DNA from: Gongronella butleri
Lineage: Eukaryota; Mucoromycota; Mucoromycetes; Mucorales; Cunninghamellaceae
Direction of reading: 5' to 3'
Length of the DNA: 64,000 nt
Assembly (NCBI GenBank): GCA_025201375.1
Contig: JAIWZP010000065.1
Location: 62,001-126,000 of the forward strand
In this document: one piece after another, positions 11,827 through 23,986 of the stretch
How the letters are laid out: the number at the start of each line of letters is the position of its first letter
Position numbering within the stretch: position 1 is the first letter of the stretch
Notes under the pieces: generated by a model
What the model was told of the DNA's origin: nothing
Database searches by the model: none
Seen by the model: only the letters and a program-made list of their open reading frames with translations
Position numbers and translations under genes: made by a program

Positions 11827-13808
11827 TTACTCTGGTGGAGGTGGAGGAGGCGCGTCCCAGCCCTGCGCGTCACCCTGGGGATATTGTTGGTAATAACCAC
11901 TGTTGTAGTCATAGCCGCCACCATAATAGTAAGCATTGGCATCATAGTCGCTGTATTGCTGATGATGCGACTGCTGATGGCGATGATGGCTGTGACCATG
12001 GCCATGACCGTGGCTGTGGTTGTCTCTGTGGCTGTGTTGGTGTGCGCGCGACGCGGGTGGGTACGCGTGTTGATTGTGCCAGGGCGCATTGGCCAAGTCG
12101 GGGTCGCGCATCCAATAGGGCGCATCGTCGGGCAGGTTGTCGACAGGTGGTGGGGGAGGGGGAGCCTCATGGTACGATGATCTTGGAGGAGGATGGTCGC
12201 CGCCGTACTAGGGAAAGTAAAAAAAAGAAAGAAAGAAAGAAAAAAATCAATCATTGAGCGTCAATCAAGGGCAGTTGAGGTGCTGTTCAAGCCGAAAAGA
12301 GGTCTATTGAGGAGGGCAAGATGCTTACAGAGTTGGGTGGTGCACCAGCGGGTGGTGCGCCCTCGGGGTGTTCGCCTAGTTCTGCCATGAGATTCATGTA
12401 CTCGGCGTCCAATTGAGTGGTGCGGTTGTTGTAAGGCTGTTGTTGCTCGTGACAATCGCGTGCAATGTGGCCGAGGCCGCCACACTTGTGGCAAGTGAGC
12501 GAGGACGAGAAGCTGGGCCGTTGCGGGCACTCGAATCGTCGATGGCCAACCTCACCGCACTGCAGACATGTTTGCGCCTCATCGTCGCGCAGCGTACCGT
12601 TTAATGCCGCCAATTCACGCAGCTGGTTGCGCTTCAGGTCGTTCTGGCCCTCGGGGGTCGATGCAGCCTAAAAAAAAATATATAAAAAAAAAGGAGGGAG
12701 AGTGAGCAACACGCGTCGCGTCTTAATTTTTGTCTTTTTTGTCTTTTTCCCGCGTTTACCGTCTCAATGATTTTGTTAATGCGCTTGATAGCAGCCTTGA
12801 TCTTGTACTCCTCATCGGCCATGACCAAACAATGCAAGTCGTCTTCAGAGGAGCCGCCCTCGGCACGGGATTTGCCTTCCTTGACGGACCCGCGGCCACG
12901 AATGCTGATTTTCACGCCAGTCTCCGATTCGAGGCTCTTTAGCGTCTTACCACGGGGACCGATGAGCAAGCCCATAAAATTGATCTCGGGGAACTCCTTG
13001 TCGGGAATGTACACCTTCTCTTGTAGCTTGTCGGGGCGTCGATAGTCGGCTGGCGGCACAAATCCGGGGATGTCTTTCAATGCCTGCGTCACTAGCTTGT
13101 GTCGCTCGTCCTCAAGCTTTTTGCGGTACCTCACCTCGCGTGTGTTGACACGCTTGCCGTGTGAGTCGTAAACAGGTTCGGGTGACGGCGACCTTGTAGA
13201 GAAAAAAAGCAAAAAAGAGGGCAAATGAGCCACTTTTGCCCAATGTTCAATCCCTGTTGAAAGCCTTACCTCTGACGCTCATCGGGCACAACATCGCCGG
13301 ATCGCAGTCGTCGATTGATCTCCTCGAGACGGATTTTCACTGGACAAAAGAAGAAAAAATCAGCCATGGCACCATTTTCCACTGGTAAATCAAGCTTACA
13401 AATATACTCTGTCTTCTTTTCATTGTCGAGCTTGGGCAGGGTCGTTGGCAAAGCGGTGACCTTGTCTTCCGTGCTGCCCCATCGGCTCTTGCGCTTGCGT
13501 CGGCGCTCAGCTCTCTCTTCTGCTGAAAGAGGAGCCGATGGTGCGTCGTCACTGGGACGTGCTCGCTCTACAAGTAATAAAAAAAAGGAAAGAAAATGAC
13601 AATTAGATCCCTAGCAGCCAAGATCTAGCATAAACAAAAGACATACTATTATGGCTCTCGTCATTCATGGGAGCGTCGCTGACAAGCCGCTTTGTACCCA
13701 GAGGTATGTCGTTTGCTCCTACGAATAAGCATAAGAAAGGCGCGTGAGTCGCTGAGATAAAAGAAACAAGGTAGAACAGGCCGGTTTACCTGAGGAAGGC
13801 TGCCACAT
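11827..13808 (-). CDS. SF1: branchpoint-binding protein / splicing factor 1
   Basis: Nuclear protein that recognises the intron branchpoint during early spliceosome assembly. Exons 13808-13790, 13718-13647, 13567-13400, 13339-13270, 13192-12760, 12667-12329 and 12207-11827 join to 493 residues. The order is: [10 protein letters not shown] and KRKSRWG (U2AF-interaction region), the [19 protein letters not shown] helix-hairpin segment, then a KH-QUA2 domain at about 165-255 with [19 protein letters not shown] and [29 protein letters not shown] and two CCHC zinc knuckles ([28 protein letters not shown]) follow. The tail is rich in His, Tyr, Pro and Gly and ends in a proline run, which can bind WW or SH3 partners. 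The first coding exon is only 19 nt. Confidence 0.95.
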
Positions 13809-14777
13809 TGGTGTCAATACAAAAAAAAAAAAAAATGGAAGAGGAAGAAGAAAAATGGATGGAATTGAGAGACACAGTCGCCATAAATGGAAGAGAGTCA
13901 CAGGGCTCCCCGCCAATGATGCTCAAGCGCGTCTTTTTTTACTCGATATTTTTTTTTCTCTTTCCCCTTTTTACCCAATCATGCAATGGCGAATCCATTG
14001 GAATCATGGACATTCCAGTGGGCAATGGCATCTGTTTTATCATCAACGTGCATGTCATGATTCGCGACAAGATCGTTCTCGCTTTGCGCCTTGAACCACG
14101 CCGTCGTCACCACCCTTCGCTTCTCAAAAAGGATCCAAAAACCCCTTTTCTCATTTCCAGGCTCAGGTATTTCTGTCATGGCACTGACTTCGCTTTCAAA
14201 GCACGTGCCTCGTGTCAATAATGTGTGCCCTCTTCATGAGATTGATTCTTTGTCTCATCCGTTGCTTATTGTGCACCGCTGTAATCGATGTAATGCGACG
14301 CGTCTCGTAATTAAAAGCAAATACTGTAAATCAGCATAAATCCTTTACTATTATCTGATAGACCGCAAGTCGCATTTGCTATTTGATGCTTATTGTAGAA
14401 TGGAATGAGTAGTGCCCACGTGAGTAAAAAAAAAAAGCAAGAAAAAACCCAATTTTTTTTTTTGATTTTTCGCATTTTTCGTGCGTTACCGGTACCTTGT
14501 ACAGTAAATGTTTTTCTCGTTTGAGTGTTGTAGCGGCCAGCCGAATCCTATTTACACCAATCGCCCTGCATGGGTGTTGCGAGGAATGAAAGTAAAATCA
14601 TGATTGGAATATTTGTTTGTTATCTCGTGATTTGTTCTTTATGAATTTACAACATACAACAATGGAACTTGGGGTGGGGGATGGAAACTATCTATTACGA
14701 ATCATTCATAGGTGGATAAATGAGAAAAAAGGAGAAAGGAGACAAGGGCAACAGGGCATATAATAAAAAGTAAGGTT
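13809..14777. other. intergenic between SF1 and ABC transporter
   Basis: Contains the pyrimidine-rich leader of SF1 (A-rich on the plus strand, 13820-13860). It also holds a minus-strand open stretch at about 13979-14218 with no recognisable domain or good splice sites, and the 3' region of the ABC gene. No convincing gene. Confidence 0.45.
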
Positions 14778-17700
14778 TTAAGCCACGCTAAGAGATTGCT
14801 GCTGAACCATTTCAGCATAGATTCCGTTCTTGGCGAGAAGCTCGAGATGCGTGCCTTGTTCCTTGATCTGGCCGTCGGCCACGACACAGATCAGGTCGGA
14901 ATTTTGGATGCTGGAGAGGCGGTGCGCAATAGTGATGGTGGTGCGTCCGCCTTGCTCGAGAACCTGATCCAAAGCTTCTTGCACCAGCTTCTCCGACTCG
15001 CTATCCAGGGCCGATGTGGCCTCGTCAAGGAGCAGCACCTTGGGCTTGCGCACCAAAGCACGTGCAATGGCAATGCGCTGCTTTTGACCGCCAGACAGCT
15101 GCGAACTTAAGACAAAAAAAGAAAAAAAAGCGCGTCAGTATCTCATTTGGCATAGTGCGACGCGTCGCGTCGCGTCGTTTTTTTTTTTTGGGGGGGGGGG
15201 GTGGGGGGGGTGAAGCATACCCCTTTTCGCCGACACGCGTGTCAAAACCTTCAGGTAGGGAGCTGATAAAGTCATAAATGTTGGCCAACTTGGCGGCATC
15301 GGCCACTTGCTCTTTGGTGAGCTCGCCGTCGTAGCCGTAGCGGATGTTTTCGTCAATGGACAGATCAAAGACGATGGGCTCTTGTTGCACGATGGACAGA
15401 TGTGCGCGCAGGTTGGACAAGGTATATTTGCGCACGTCATGATCGTCGAGGCGCACGCTGCCGCCCGTAGGGTCGTAGAAGCGCTCGAGCATGGAAATAG
15501 TCGTGGATTTGCCGCAACCAGAGGCGCCCTGACATTGAAAAAAAAGCAAATTAAGCGTCTTTTAATCTCTTTTTCATGTGAAACGAGGCGTAAACTTACG
15601 ACGAGGGCAATCTTGGTGAGAGGCGCACCGTGCAAATTGAACTTGCCCTTGAAGATGGGCACGTTTTGACGCGTCGGGTATGTGAATTCAATATCCTTGA
15701 GGTCGATTTCACCCTTAACATCATTGTAACTGGGTTCAATGCCTTCCAGGGAGGGATCAATTTTGACATGACGGTCAACCAGCTCAAACACCTCGATGGA
15801 CGACATCTTGCCCTTGGTATACGCCTTTTGAAACACCATGCTCTGACCAACACCCATGGCGCCTGACAAAAAAAAAAAAAAAAAACGAAAAAAGAAAAAA
15901 AAAGATGCGTGTGAGTGATTTTCCGCGAGAACAACTTATGTACATACCCATCATGATAATAGTCATTGAGGAGAACATGTTGTTATATGATATCCAGCCA
16001 TTGGCCATGAATCGGAGGCCTGCATAGAAGGCAATGCCTTGTGCGAACAATGGGACACCCGAAACGCATGCATAACCAAAGGCCGATGTGTACGCCTTGC
16101 GCATCGCGAGCTTGTGGGGGTGTGCGGTGGACTTTGCATAGCGCTTTTCAAAGTAATGCTCCTTGCCAAGCGATGCGACGGTGCGAATTTCCTTGATGGC
16201 CTCGTTGGCAATCTCGCCACACTCCTCATTGGCTTTGCGCTCAGAGCCGCCATAGCCTTCTTCCATCTTGGACTGGAACAGACCGCCAACGACCAAGAAT
16301 GGAGACACGGCAAGGATCACGAGCGTCACCTGCCAACAAATCACAAAGGCAAACACGAGAGCTAAAAAAAAAAAGAAAAAAAAGGTGGAAAAGAGAGAAA
16401 AAAAAACCGCGTCAATCACGTGTCGCGTCGCGTGTTTTTCTTGTTTTTACCCAGGACACCAGTGACGATGACTTGAACAATTTCGCCCCATGTTTTTGTG
16501 ATCATCTCGTTGACATTTTTGCAGTCAACTGCCAAGCGAGTGGTCATTGCGCCGGTGCTGTTGGTAGATTCATCATAGTAGGCGATTTCTTGGCGCAGAT
16601 AGGCACGGAATGTCTGAGCACGGAGGCGCTTTGAGTATCTTTCGCCTGCGATTTCAAATGCGGTGACCTTGAGCGAGAATCCGACAAAGCAGCCGATGCC
16701 AATAATGGTCATGAGGAAGGCGTAGAAATTGGCGCCTTGCATGGGTCCAGGGTTGAGGTCGGTGGTTGAGGTGATGAGGACGGTGACCTGGCCAAAGACA
16801 TAGCCAAAGGCAGGGAACACGCACCCACTGATAACGCCGCCAAGCATTCCGACGAGCAAAAGAGGCCATTCGGTGCGCATTTGCTTGAATACACGCATCA
16901 TGGGCGCCTTTTGTTTCTTTGCCGCTTTTTTCTTCTCCTTCTCGAGGGCACGCGCGCGGTCCAGGGCGCCGAGGCCCGAGCCAGTGCTGCCGCGACGTTG
17001 AGCATCGCGCTTGCTCTTTTCTTCAATGTAGTTGGCTTGCTCCTCAAGGTCGATCACCACCTGCTCCTTTTCTTTGTTCAGCAGGGCTTCAATGTCCTGG
17101 TCGTCGTCTTGCACGGGGTCTGCCACCAAGAGAGGCGCTGGATTGCTGGCATCCGCGGCCACCACACCTTGTTCACTGTCCGAGTTGCTGGTAGTCGTGC
17201 CTTGCGTGATCATCTGCTTGGTCACCAGATCCGCATACACGCCACCGCGCTCAACGAGCGAATTGTGCGTGCCAGATTCAACAATGCAGCCATTCTTCAT
17301 CACCACAATCATGTCGGCATTGCGCACCGTCGACAGACGATGCGCAATCATCAATGTCGTGCGATCCTTGGAAGCCTCGTCCAGTGCGCGCTGCACTAAC
17401 CGTTCAGATTGCGTGTCAAGTGCAGAAGTGGCCTGAAATAATGAAAAAAAGCGAAAAAGAGCGTTAAATCGCGATTTTTTTTGTTTTTTTCTTCTTTTTC
17501 TAACCTCATCGAGCAAGAGAATATCGGGATTGCCGATAATGGCACGCGCAATGGCAATGCGCTGCTTTTGGCCGCCCGAGAGGAGTGTGGCGCCCTCGCC
17601 GACAATGGTCTCATAGCCTTCAGGCAATGATTGAATGAATTCGTGACACATCGCTTGCTTGCATGCCTCGATGACGGCGTCGTCCGAGATGTTCTTGCTG

Positions 17701-19300
17701 TCGGGCACGCCAAGAAGAATGTTTTGCTTGATGCTCAGGTTGAACAGCACGGGTTCCTGGCCAACATAGCCAAACAGTGATCCACGCAGGTACGACAACA
17801 AAAGATTCTTGATTGGCTTGCCGCCAATTTCAATCTCGCCCTCGTTCACGTCATAAAAGCGGAGCAGCAGTTGCATGATCGTCGATTTGCCTATAAAATA
17901 AAAAAAATGCGTCAATTTTATTTTTTTCCTTTTTTTTTTTTTTTTTTTGCGCATTCTTACCGCTGCCTGACGCGCCAACAAAGGCAACCGTGGAGCCAGC
18001 AGGGATATCGAGGCTGAATTTGTCGAGAATCGTAATGTCGGGACGCGTGGGATAGCTGAATGTGACGTCTTTGAGAGAAATGCTCGCGGGCGCGTCGCCA
18101 AGCGCCTCACCGGCGGGGTTGTGCACATCAATGAGCGACTCGCGCTGAATTGTGTGGAACACGCTGTGTGCTGCGCCACAGCCACCAGTGATCGCCGCGA
18201 GACTCTGGGGCAATGTGATCACGCCAACTTTTTTTTTTTAGAAAAAAAAAAACAAAAAATAAAAAAAAAGATGAGATACGAGCGCGTTTTGACGTGTTTT
18301 TTTATCCTTTTTCGGTCTTACCAGCGCCAATGAGGATACCAAAGAAGGCAACAATCACGTTCGAGCCCGTGATTCGGCCTTGGGTCACCAATTGAGAGCC
18401 GTACCAAAAGGCCAAGGCGTACGTGAAGAAAAAGACCATGAAAAAGATACCCGTGCCGAGCGCGGTGGCGACGGCGCGGTACACACCGGCCTTTTCAGCC
18501 TTGACGAGCTCGCCCTCGTATCGTTTGACAAAGCGGTCCTCGAGGCCAAAGGCATAAAGCGTGCGAATGCCGGAAAACGCTTGTTCGGCGACCTTGCCGG
18601 CGCCAGCGTAGGCATCCTGGACAAGCGTCGTGGACTTGGACACAAGGATGCCCATAGCTGCCGCGGCCACGCCTATAATCGGGAATGTCGCGAGCACAAC
18701 GAACGAAAGGATCCAATTCGCCGTAAAACCAACCACCAAACCACCGATTAACTGGGCTGCAGCCTGGACCATAAGGCCGAATTTTTCAGAAATGGCGTCC
18801 TGAATCATTTGGGTGTCGGTCGCCAGGCGCGTCGTAAGCGAGCCTTCTTCAGCGGCGTCAAACCAACCTTGCTCTTGACGGAGGATGGCGTTCAAGTACA
18901 TGTAGCGAATGCGACGCGCTTGTCGCTCACCAGACAAAATCCAGAGCACCTGCGCTAGGTACGACGCGACACACGTGCCTGCAGCAAGGTAAAACATCAT
19001 ATAAACCGTTGGAAGCACATTGTTCACCAGGCTGTCCAATGTTGTAAGCGATGCAGACACATTGCCGAGGAAGCGACCAAAGATAATGATCGAAACGGGG
19101 CCAAGAACGCCCACGACAATCGAGCAAAGCGCGGCGCACGCAATCAAAAGCGCATCCGTCTTGTCAGCATATCGGAAAAGTTGGTGGAGAGGCACGGAAG
19201 GCTTCTTTTCCTTTTCCTTGTCCTTTCCGTTTCCCTTGTCCTTTTTTGGGTCGTCGGTCGATATTGTGTCCGAGGCAGGGGGTGTGTCCTCAGATTTCAT
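14778..19300 (-). CDS. ABCB-type full transporter (P-glycoprotein/Ste6-like) 1
   Basis: ATP-driven exporter with TMD1-NBD1-TMD2-NBD2 order; the substrate is unknown. Exons 19300-18322, 18227-17961, 17890-17505, 17432-16451, 16361-15948, 15862-15600, 15528-15221 and 15105-14778 join to 1308 residues, the normal length. A Lys/Asp-rich N-terminus is followed by six helices. NBD1 has [13 protein letters not shown], a Walker A GASGSGK split by intron 2, LSGGQ, ILLLDE and AHRLSTV. A charged linker rich in Glu/Lys precedes TMD2. NBD2 has [41 protein letters not shown] and AHRLSSIQ. It is a close paralogue of the gene at 28646, with two introns (15599-15529, 15220-15106) absent from that gene. A TATA box lies about 72 bp upstream. 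Confidence 0.95.
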
Positions 19301-19370
19301 GATTTCAAAATGACAAAAAAAAGTATATTGAAAGAAAGAAAATGAGAAAAAAGGGCACTGCCTCGTCTGA

Positions 19371-19377
19371 TTTTATA
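19371..19377 (-). promoter_or_regulatory. TATA box of ABC transporter 1
   Basis: TATAAAA on the minus strand, about 72 bp upstream of the ATG at 19300. Confidence 0.5.
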
Positions 19378-19459
19378 GGTTCATCGAATTCTGTGATCCG
19401 CCTCTTTTTTTTTTTTTCTTGTTCGACTTTGCCACAACCCTGGATCCTATGATTCCCGC

Positions 19460-20454
19460 GCAGAAGGGTTGTTGCGTGCTCCTGGACCTACCTTATTTGG
19501 TGATACGCTAATTCATCATGCATCGGGCGGACTAGGTGCCGAATGGCGGACATTGGACCAAGCGCCGAATCGTCCATTCGCCATGGATTTCTTGTCCTTG
19601 ATCCGCGCAAAAGGTCGGCTGATTTCGTCCACAAATGGAAACTTGTTCTTTTTTTCTGCCCAATTTCAACCCTGGCCCAAGGCTCCACACGCTTACGACT
19701 CTGATGAGTCAAACCTTGAATGGCCTTGTACTACACTGAGTATCACTCCCTTTTTCCCTCCTCGTGTCTACCTGGTTGCCAATGTCAAGCACGCCAAGCT
19801 CGTCAATGGCCATCTTGGCGAATTAAAAAGTACACCAAGGCATGCCGTTTTGTTTTTATTTTGCTGTGCCACGGTCCTCAATCCTTGGAATCCATGGATG
19901 GCCAGGAAGTTTCATGGCGTCGGCACGCGAGCCGCAGCTTTATTCGCGTCGCGTTGCATGCAAAACCAGGGTGGCGCCACTCCGAATCGCAAAAAAATAT
20001 GACACATCTCCCTCTTCTACGGTGTCCCTAGCAAACCTTATTAAATCCAACGCCAGAATGCCACTGTAAGCACAAAACAACCCATGTGCACGCAAATGAC
20101 GGCGACCTTGGCGCGCGCAGCTTTGATTTCAGATTGCAGAGCTCAAAAAGGAGTGAGGGAAGAATGGTGTCGATCTTGGCAGCTTCTGCGGTGCGCTGAT
20201 TTGTCGTGGGAGATGGAACAATGGCCGCAGCGTCGCCGATCTTGGCAGAAAAAAAAAAAAAAAAAAAAAAAAGCAAAAATGAAAAAAGATTGACGCGTTG
20301 GTCAAAAAGATGTCAGTGCGAGGCACAGCAATTTAGGCCGCCTTGGCAAAAACAACGGTGACGCGCCCCGCAAAAAAAAAAAAAAAAAAAAAACGATCTA
20401 CGTGCAAGCGCAGCAGCAACACGCCAACGACCAAACGGCTGGCTCTATCATAAA
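19460..20454. other. possible decayed coding region
   Basis: A plus-strand frame of 177 codons begins at 19469, and part of the other plus frame (about 19720-20031) also looks protein-like. Neither has a domain I recognise. Two A-runs of 21-23 bases end the region (about 20250 and 20373). It may be the remnant of a gene; nothing firm can be said. Confidence 0.25.
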
Positions 20455-20575
20455 ATGACAATTACAATAAAAAAAAAGTGATCTTGAACGGTTCCGAGTG
20501 TGCCAAGTCGACCAGTGGCACACGGGTGGTCAAGATTGTGCCAAGGATCCACAAGGCAAAAAGGGACCACCAAAG

Positions 20576-20638
<63 letters not shown>

Positions 20639-21010
20639 CCGAAGGGCGGCTAAGGGGCAAGCTGGCGACCATTTCGGCGCCATATTTGGGCAAAAAAAAA
20701 AAGGGCTTTTTGAGACCACTTTCGAAATATGAGGGCGTTGTTTGGCATGCACTCGCATCATGCAGGCATGGTCTCACGTTGCACTTCTTTTTTTTTTGTT
20801 ACCCCACGATTGTTCACCTGACCCCTTGACCCAAGGCATACCATATTTATCAATCAGCTGTAGTGCTGCGGACGCGTGTACATGACGCACCTCCCTATGA
20901 TGCAGGAGTCAAAAAATGGGAAAATGGGGGAAAATGGGTGAGGGGAATGCCTTTTTCCATCGTCATGCTACAGATGAAGCTCGTTTCAACTCATGCCTTC
21001 CTTTCTTGGT
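20455..21010 (+). repeat. duplicated block P, copy 1
   Basis: Diverged direct duplicate of about 27170-27690. Shared landmarks include a segment translating VVKIVPRIHKAKRD (20529-20570), a TGGTCTCACGTTGCA string, a TGCTGCGGACGC string, and ATGAAGCTCGTTTCAAC against ATGAAACTTGTTTCAAC. Within the first segment most differences from copy 2 are synonymous, which suggests that an ancestral protein-coding gene was duplicated. Both copies now contain stops. An A60 run interrupts this copy. Confidence 0.5.
20578..20637 (+). repeat. A60 homopolymer
   Basis: Uninterrupted run of 60 A inside duplicated block P copy 1, where the second copy has only short mixed A runs. Confidence 0.9.
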
Positions 21011-21344
21011 GTGCACTCCATGTGCGCACTATGACCTCGGAGTAAATTCGACATTCGAATGTCGCTGGCTACTGCAAAAAGAACAAAAAAAAGGCGTAGA
21101 ACGCGGGGGAGGGGTTAGTTGCCATGCCATTGGCCAGCGCAGGTGCACCGGTATTAATGCCAGGATGCCTGTCTGTGTACCGAGTTCCAACCGGACGCGA
21201 TGCTATCAATTTGATACGGCTTGAGATGAAAAAAGGTGGATTTAGATAAAATTGTCAGAGTTTCGCGTCGATGGCGTGATCAACTCACCAGGTCTTTCTT
21301 TATTTCTGAGAGGAGAAGCGTCGAAATGCCTAAATGGCATGTTT

Positions 21345-22760
21345 TCAAGCGTCCACGGTCACTCGATGGCGCGTAACGCTCAATATTCAAAATTGCCATT
21401 TTGCCAAGGGCTACAGTCATGGATTTGAAAATGAGAAAAATTAGGTTCTCTGATTGCCGCACCATACATACACATGATAAAACACGCGTTGCAAACGACA
21501 AAAACGTACAAAAAAACCAGGGATGCATTGGCAGGGTTCGGTGAAAACTGCGATTTAGGTCAGCGAAAAGTGCATATATCTCCACGAAACACACACCATC
21601 AGAAAGAGCATCGTTCTCTGCGTATGTGGCTATCGGCGATCAACGGTAAATACGAGTTTTTAGTAGAATGGGATCGACATCAAAGTTTATTAGTTGATTG
21701 CGACGTGTGAAAAACCGCGTCAGTCGCCGAGTTACACGCGCCTGTTCCTAACCAAATACACGCACCTGACGTGCCTCTTGCTAGTGGACGCGTCGGTGTG
21801 GGTCTATGGACGCGTTTTTCCCGTGTAATTCGCGATTGAAATTAAATCTAAAATTTCTCATTGCTCGCCAACGAGCCAATGGATCTCACTCTTTTTTGGC
21901 ATTTTCCGTGGTTTCTTCATCTCTTTGTTGTTGTGTACAAGTTTGGCGTCATTCTGGAGACCGATGTTTTCGATTTTGGTTTGGGAGCTCATCCGGCTCA
22001 TTTACTTGCTTTTGGATTTTCTCTTGAGGAACGTGTCCAATTGGCCCCAAATTCGAAGTAGATGATGGACACAGACCAAACGCGGCGATTGCAATCGTTC
22101 ATGCTGATTTTACTTACCCTGCTTCATCTGGTGCCAAGTAAAATTAGGATTTAAATGAGTTAGAGAGTTTTCGAAGCGTACAATTTTCGTCTGAGGCGAT
22201 TCTCATAAGGACAAAGAATGATGCCAAATCACACTGCAATTCATTGGTGCAGCCTTCGTCAGATTTGGTCCACAGGTTCATGAGCGAATGTCAAAATTGC
22301 AACTTTGCCCTTATTTTTTGGCAGCAGAATTATCCTGTCTAGCCTGGAGCGCGTCGCGAGAGTCCGTGAGGGTGAGCGTGCTTCAATTCACTTTCTTCGT
22401 GCTTGTTTTTGCTGCCTCGATACGAGGGGATTGACTACAATTTTCGTGTATCGTTGCTTGATAATGATAGCACGGCCTGGGGTAATACGTACAAAGCGCA
22501 TCTTTTTTTTTATTTTATTGTTTACGCGCGTTTCAAGCACGAGCAAAGGGCTTCGATGTGCTTTGTCCAATGGTTGTGTGTTCAAAAATGTGCGATTTGG
22601 TTGGCCGAAGGAAAAACAACGCGGTGTGGCCCAGCAGAGAGCCAAAAATGTTGCCAGTTGACTGCGACGACGACACGAAGACTATTAGCGTCAATTTCAG
22701 GGACAAAGGTCCCGTTTTCATTAGGTCCAAGTGGCCTGGCTGTTTTTTAAAATAAAATAC
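21345..22760 (+). repeat. dispersed repeat, long copy Q1
   Basis: Carries the core landmarks of the dispersed family (GAAATTAAATCTAAA, CGTGGTTTCTTCATCTC, CAAGTTTGGCGTCATTCTGG). It then continues for a further 700 bp or so that are shared only with the copy at 25490-26975. The stretch 21560-22060 is nearly identical to 25810-26300. Its open frames are out of register between copies, so no protein is supported. Edges are approximate. Confidence 0.75.
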
Positions 22761-23069
22761 GAAAAAGACAAACGTTATTGAGTTTCCTCTCAGCTGCCCA
22801 ATTCAGGGTCGTAGTAAGCGGTAGCGCGGTTCCACGCGATGACGAGCATATGATTCCACCGTACGTCCCTCCGCCGTGCACTCAGGATTGCGAAATTTGC
22901 GCAATGCCTGCGTAATTGGCGACAGATCCAGGTCAAGGGTTTATTGAAGTATTGGTAATGCCAGAATCGCCAAGAAATCGTTCAATAAGAATGCCTGGGC
23001 AACGTAAAAATCCCTAAAGAGAATAAAAGTGGGGATTGGGGTTGTTTTGAACTTGTTTGACAATTTATT

Positions 23070-23324
23070 TTGGTTATTTTGGCTATTTTTTTTTTTTTTG
23101 GTATTGTGCCTTTTTACTGGGCCACCACCCGGCCAAAAGGGTCTTTCAATGCGCCCGTCGCATACGGCGTAAAGGGGATTCGATGGCGTCTTTACGCAGA
23201 TGGACACTGTGTCATTCGTCAAAGAGTGATTGAGCTGGGCGGACTTGAATGGGAGGGGGCTGTTTTCCGACCATTCGTGTTGGGCATGTGTCGCGCGCCT
23301 TCCATGATCAATGCGCGCGCATGA
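23070..23324 (+). pseudogene. possible single lectin-like blade (remnant)
   Basis: The frame reads VAYGVKGIRWRLYADGHCVI and then GGLEWEGAVF, ending at a TGA at 23324. The spacing I-R-x-x-L-Y, G-x-x-x-I, W-x-G recalls one beta-propeller repeat of fungal fucose-binding (AAL-type) lectins. Only one repeat is present, against six in such lectins, and there is no signal peptide or gene model. The resemblance is from memory and weak; it could be chance. Confidence 0.2.
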
Positions 23325-23529
23325 CTGCGCATAACAAATCCGTGCTGGTACGGATGATTGACGACTCTTCACCGGTAAGATGATGAATGCGGCCTTTTGA
23401 AGCCCAACCAACAGGACATATTCTCGAGCGGAATTGTGGAGTCGACGACACTTGACGGACAAGTCTATCTATAATTTTGCGCAATAAAGTATTTTTAGCT
23501 GGCAAAACATCTTAACCTGTCGCTTATTG

Positions 23530-23960
23530 CCCCGGAAGTGTTGTTAGAGGGTGTAACGCGTCGTTCCTGGATATAAAATTTAATTTAGAATCGATTAGTG
23601 TTACTTTTCGTGCCTCGCTCTCTATGTAAAAATGCGAAAAAATCGCACATTAACCGCCAAAATGTCGTAAAATGCGATTTCTTCGAAAAAATTTCAAGGT
23701 AATGCACACCGAGTGACAACATTACTTGATTCTAAATTAATTTTAATCGGCTGCGTGGAACAAACAGGTTTAGAGGCAATTCCATTAGAGCAAACTTCAA
23801 ATTTTGAGCCAAATCGCTATGTACTGTATGTACTGGACAAAATTCAGCAATTGGACAGGCAATTTAAACATCACCAGGGGCTTCTACGTTCTCGATTGCA
23901 TCTAAAACACTATTTAGAACTTCATCGTGTTGGGACAAAATCCTACGCAGCGGGGGTCGG
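23530..23960 (-). mobile_element. diverged second copy of the MITE-like element
   Basis: In opposite orientation to the element at 6005-6601. Shared landmarks in the same order are a CCTGGATNTAAAATTTNATTT block, GTTACTTTNC, GTAAA(G/A)TGCGATT, ACACCG(T/A)GTGA, and ATTAGAGCAAACTTCAAA. The TIR region is eroded and no target duplication was identified, so the edges are approximate. Confidence 0.55.
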
Positions 23961-23986
23961 TGACGAACAATATTATTGCGCAAGTC

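Noticed and set aside
15135..15869. Alternative minus frame running through NBD2 of ABC transporter 1
   Set aside because: It reads through two clear GT-AG introns. Removing these restores LSGGQ and Walker motifs in one frame.
20450..20829. Frames with long Lys or Phe runs
   Set aside because: They are translations of the A60/T-run, with no credible protein on either side.
21806..22061. Short frames inside the dispersed repeat that recur in several copies
   Set aside because: The frames differ between copies by frameshifts and stops, so recurrence reflects DNA repeat identity rather than coding constraint.
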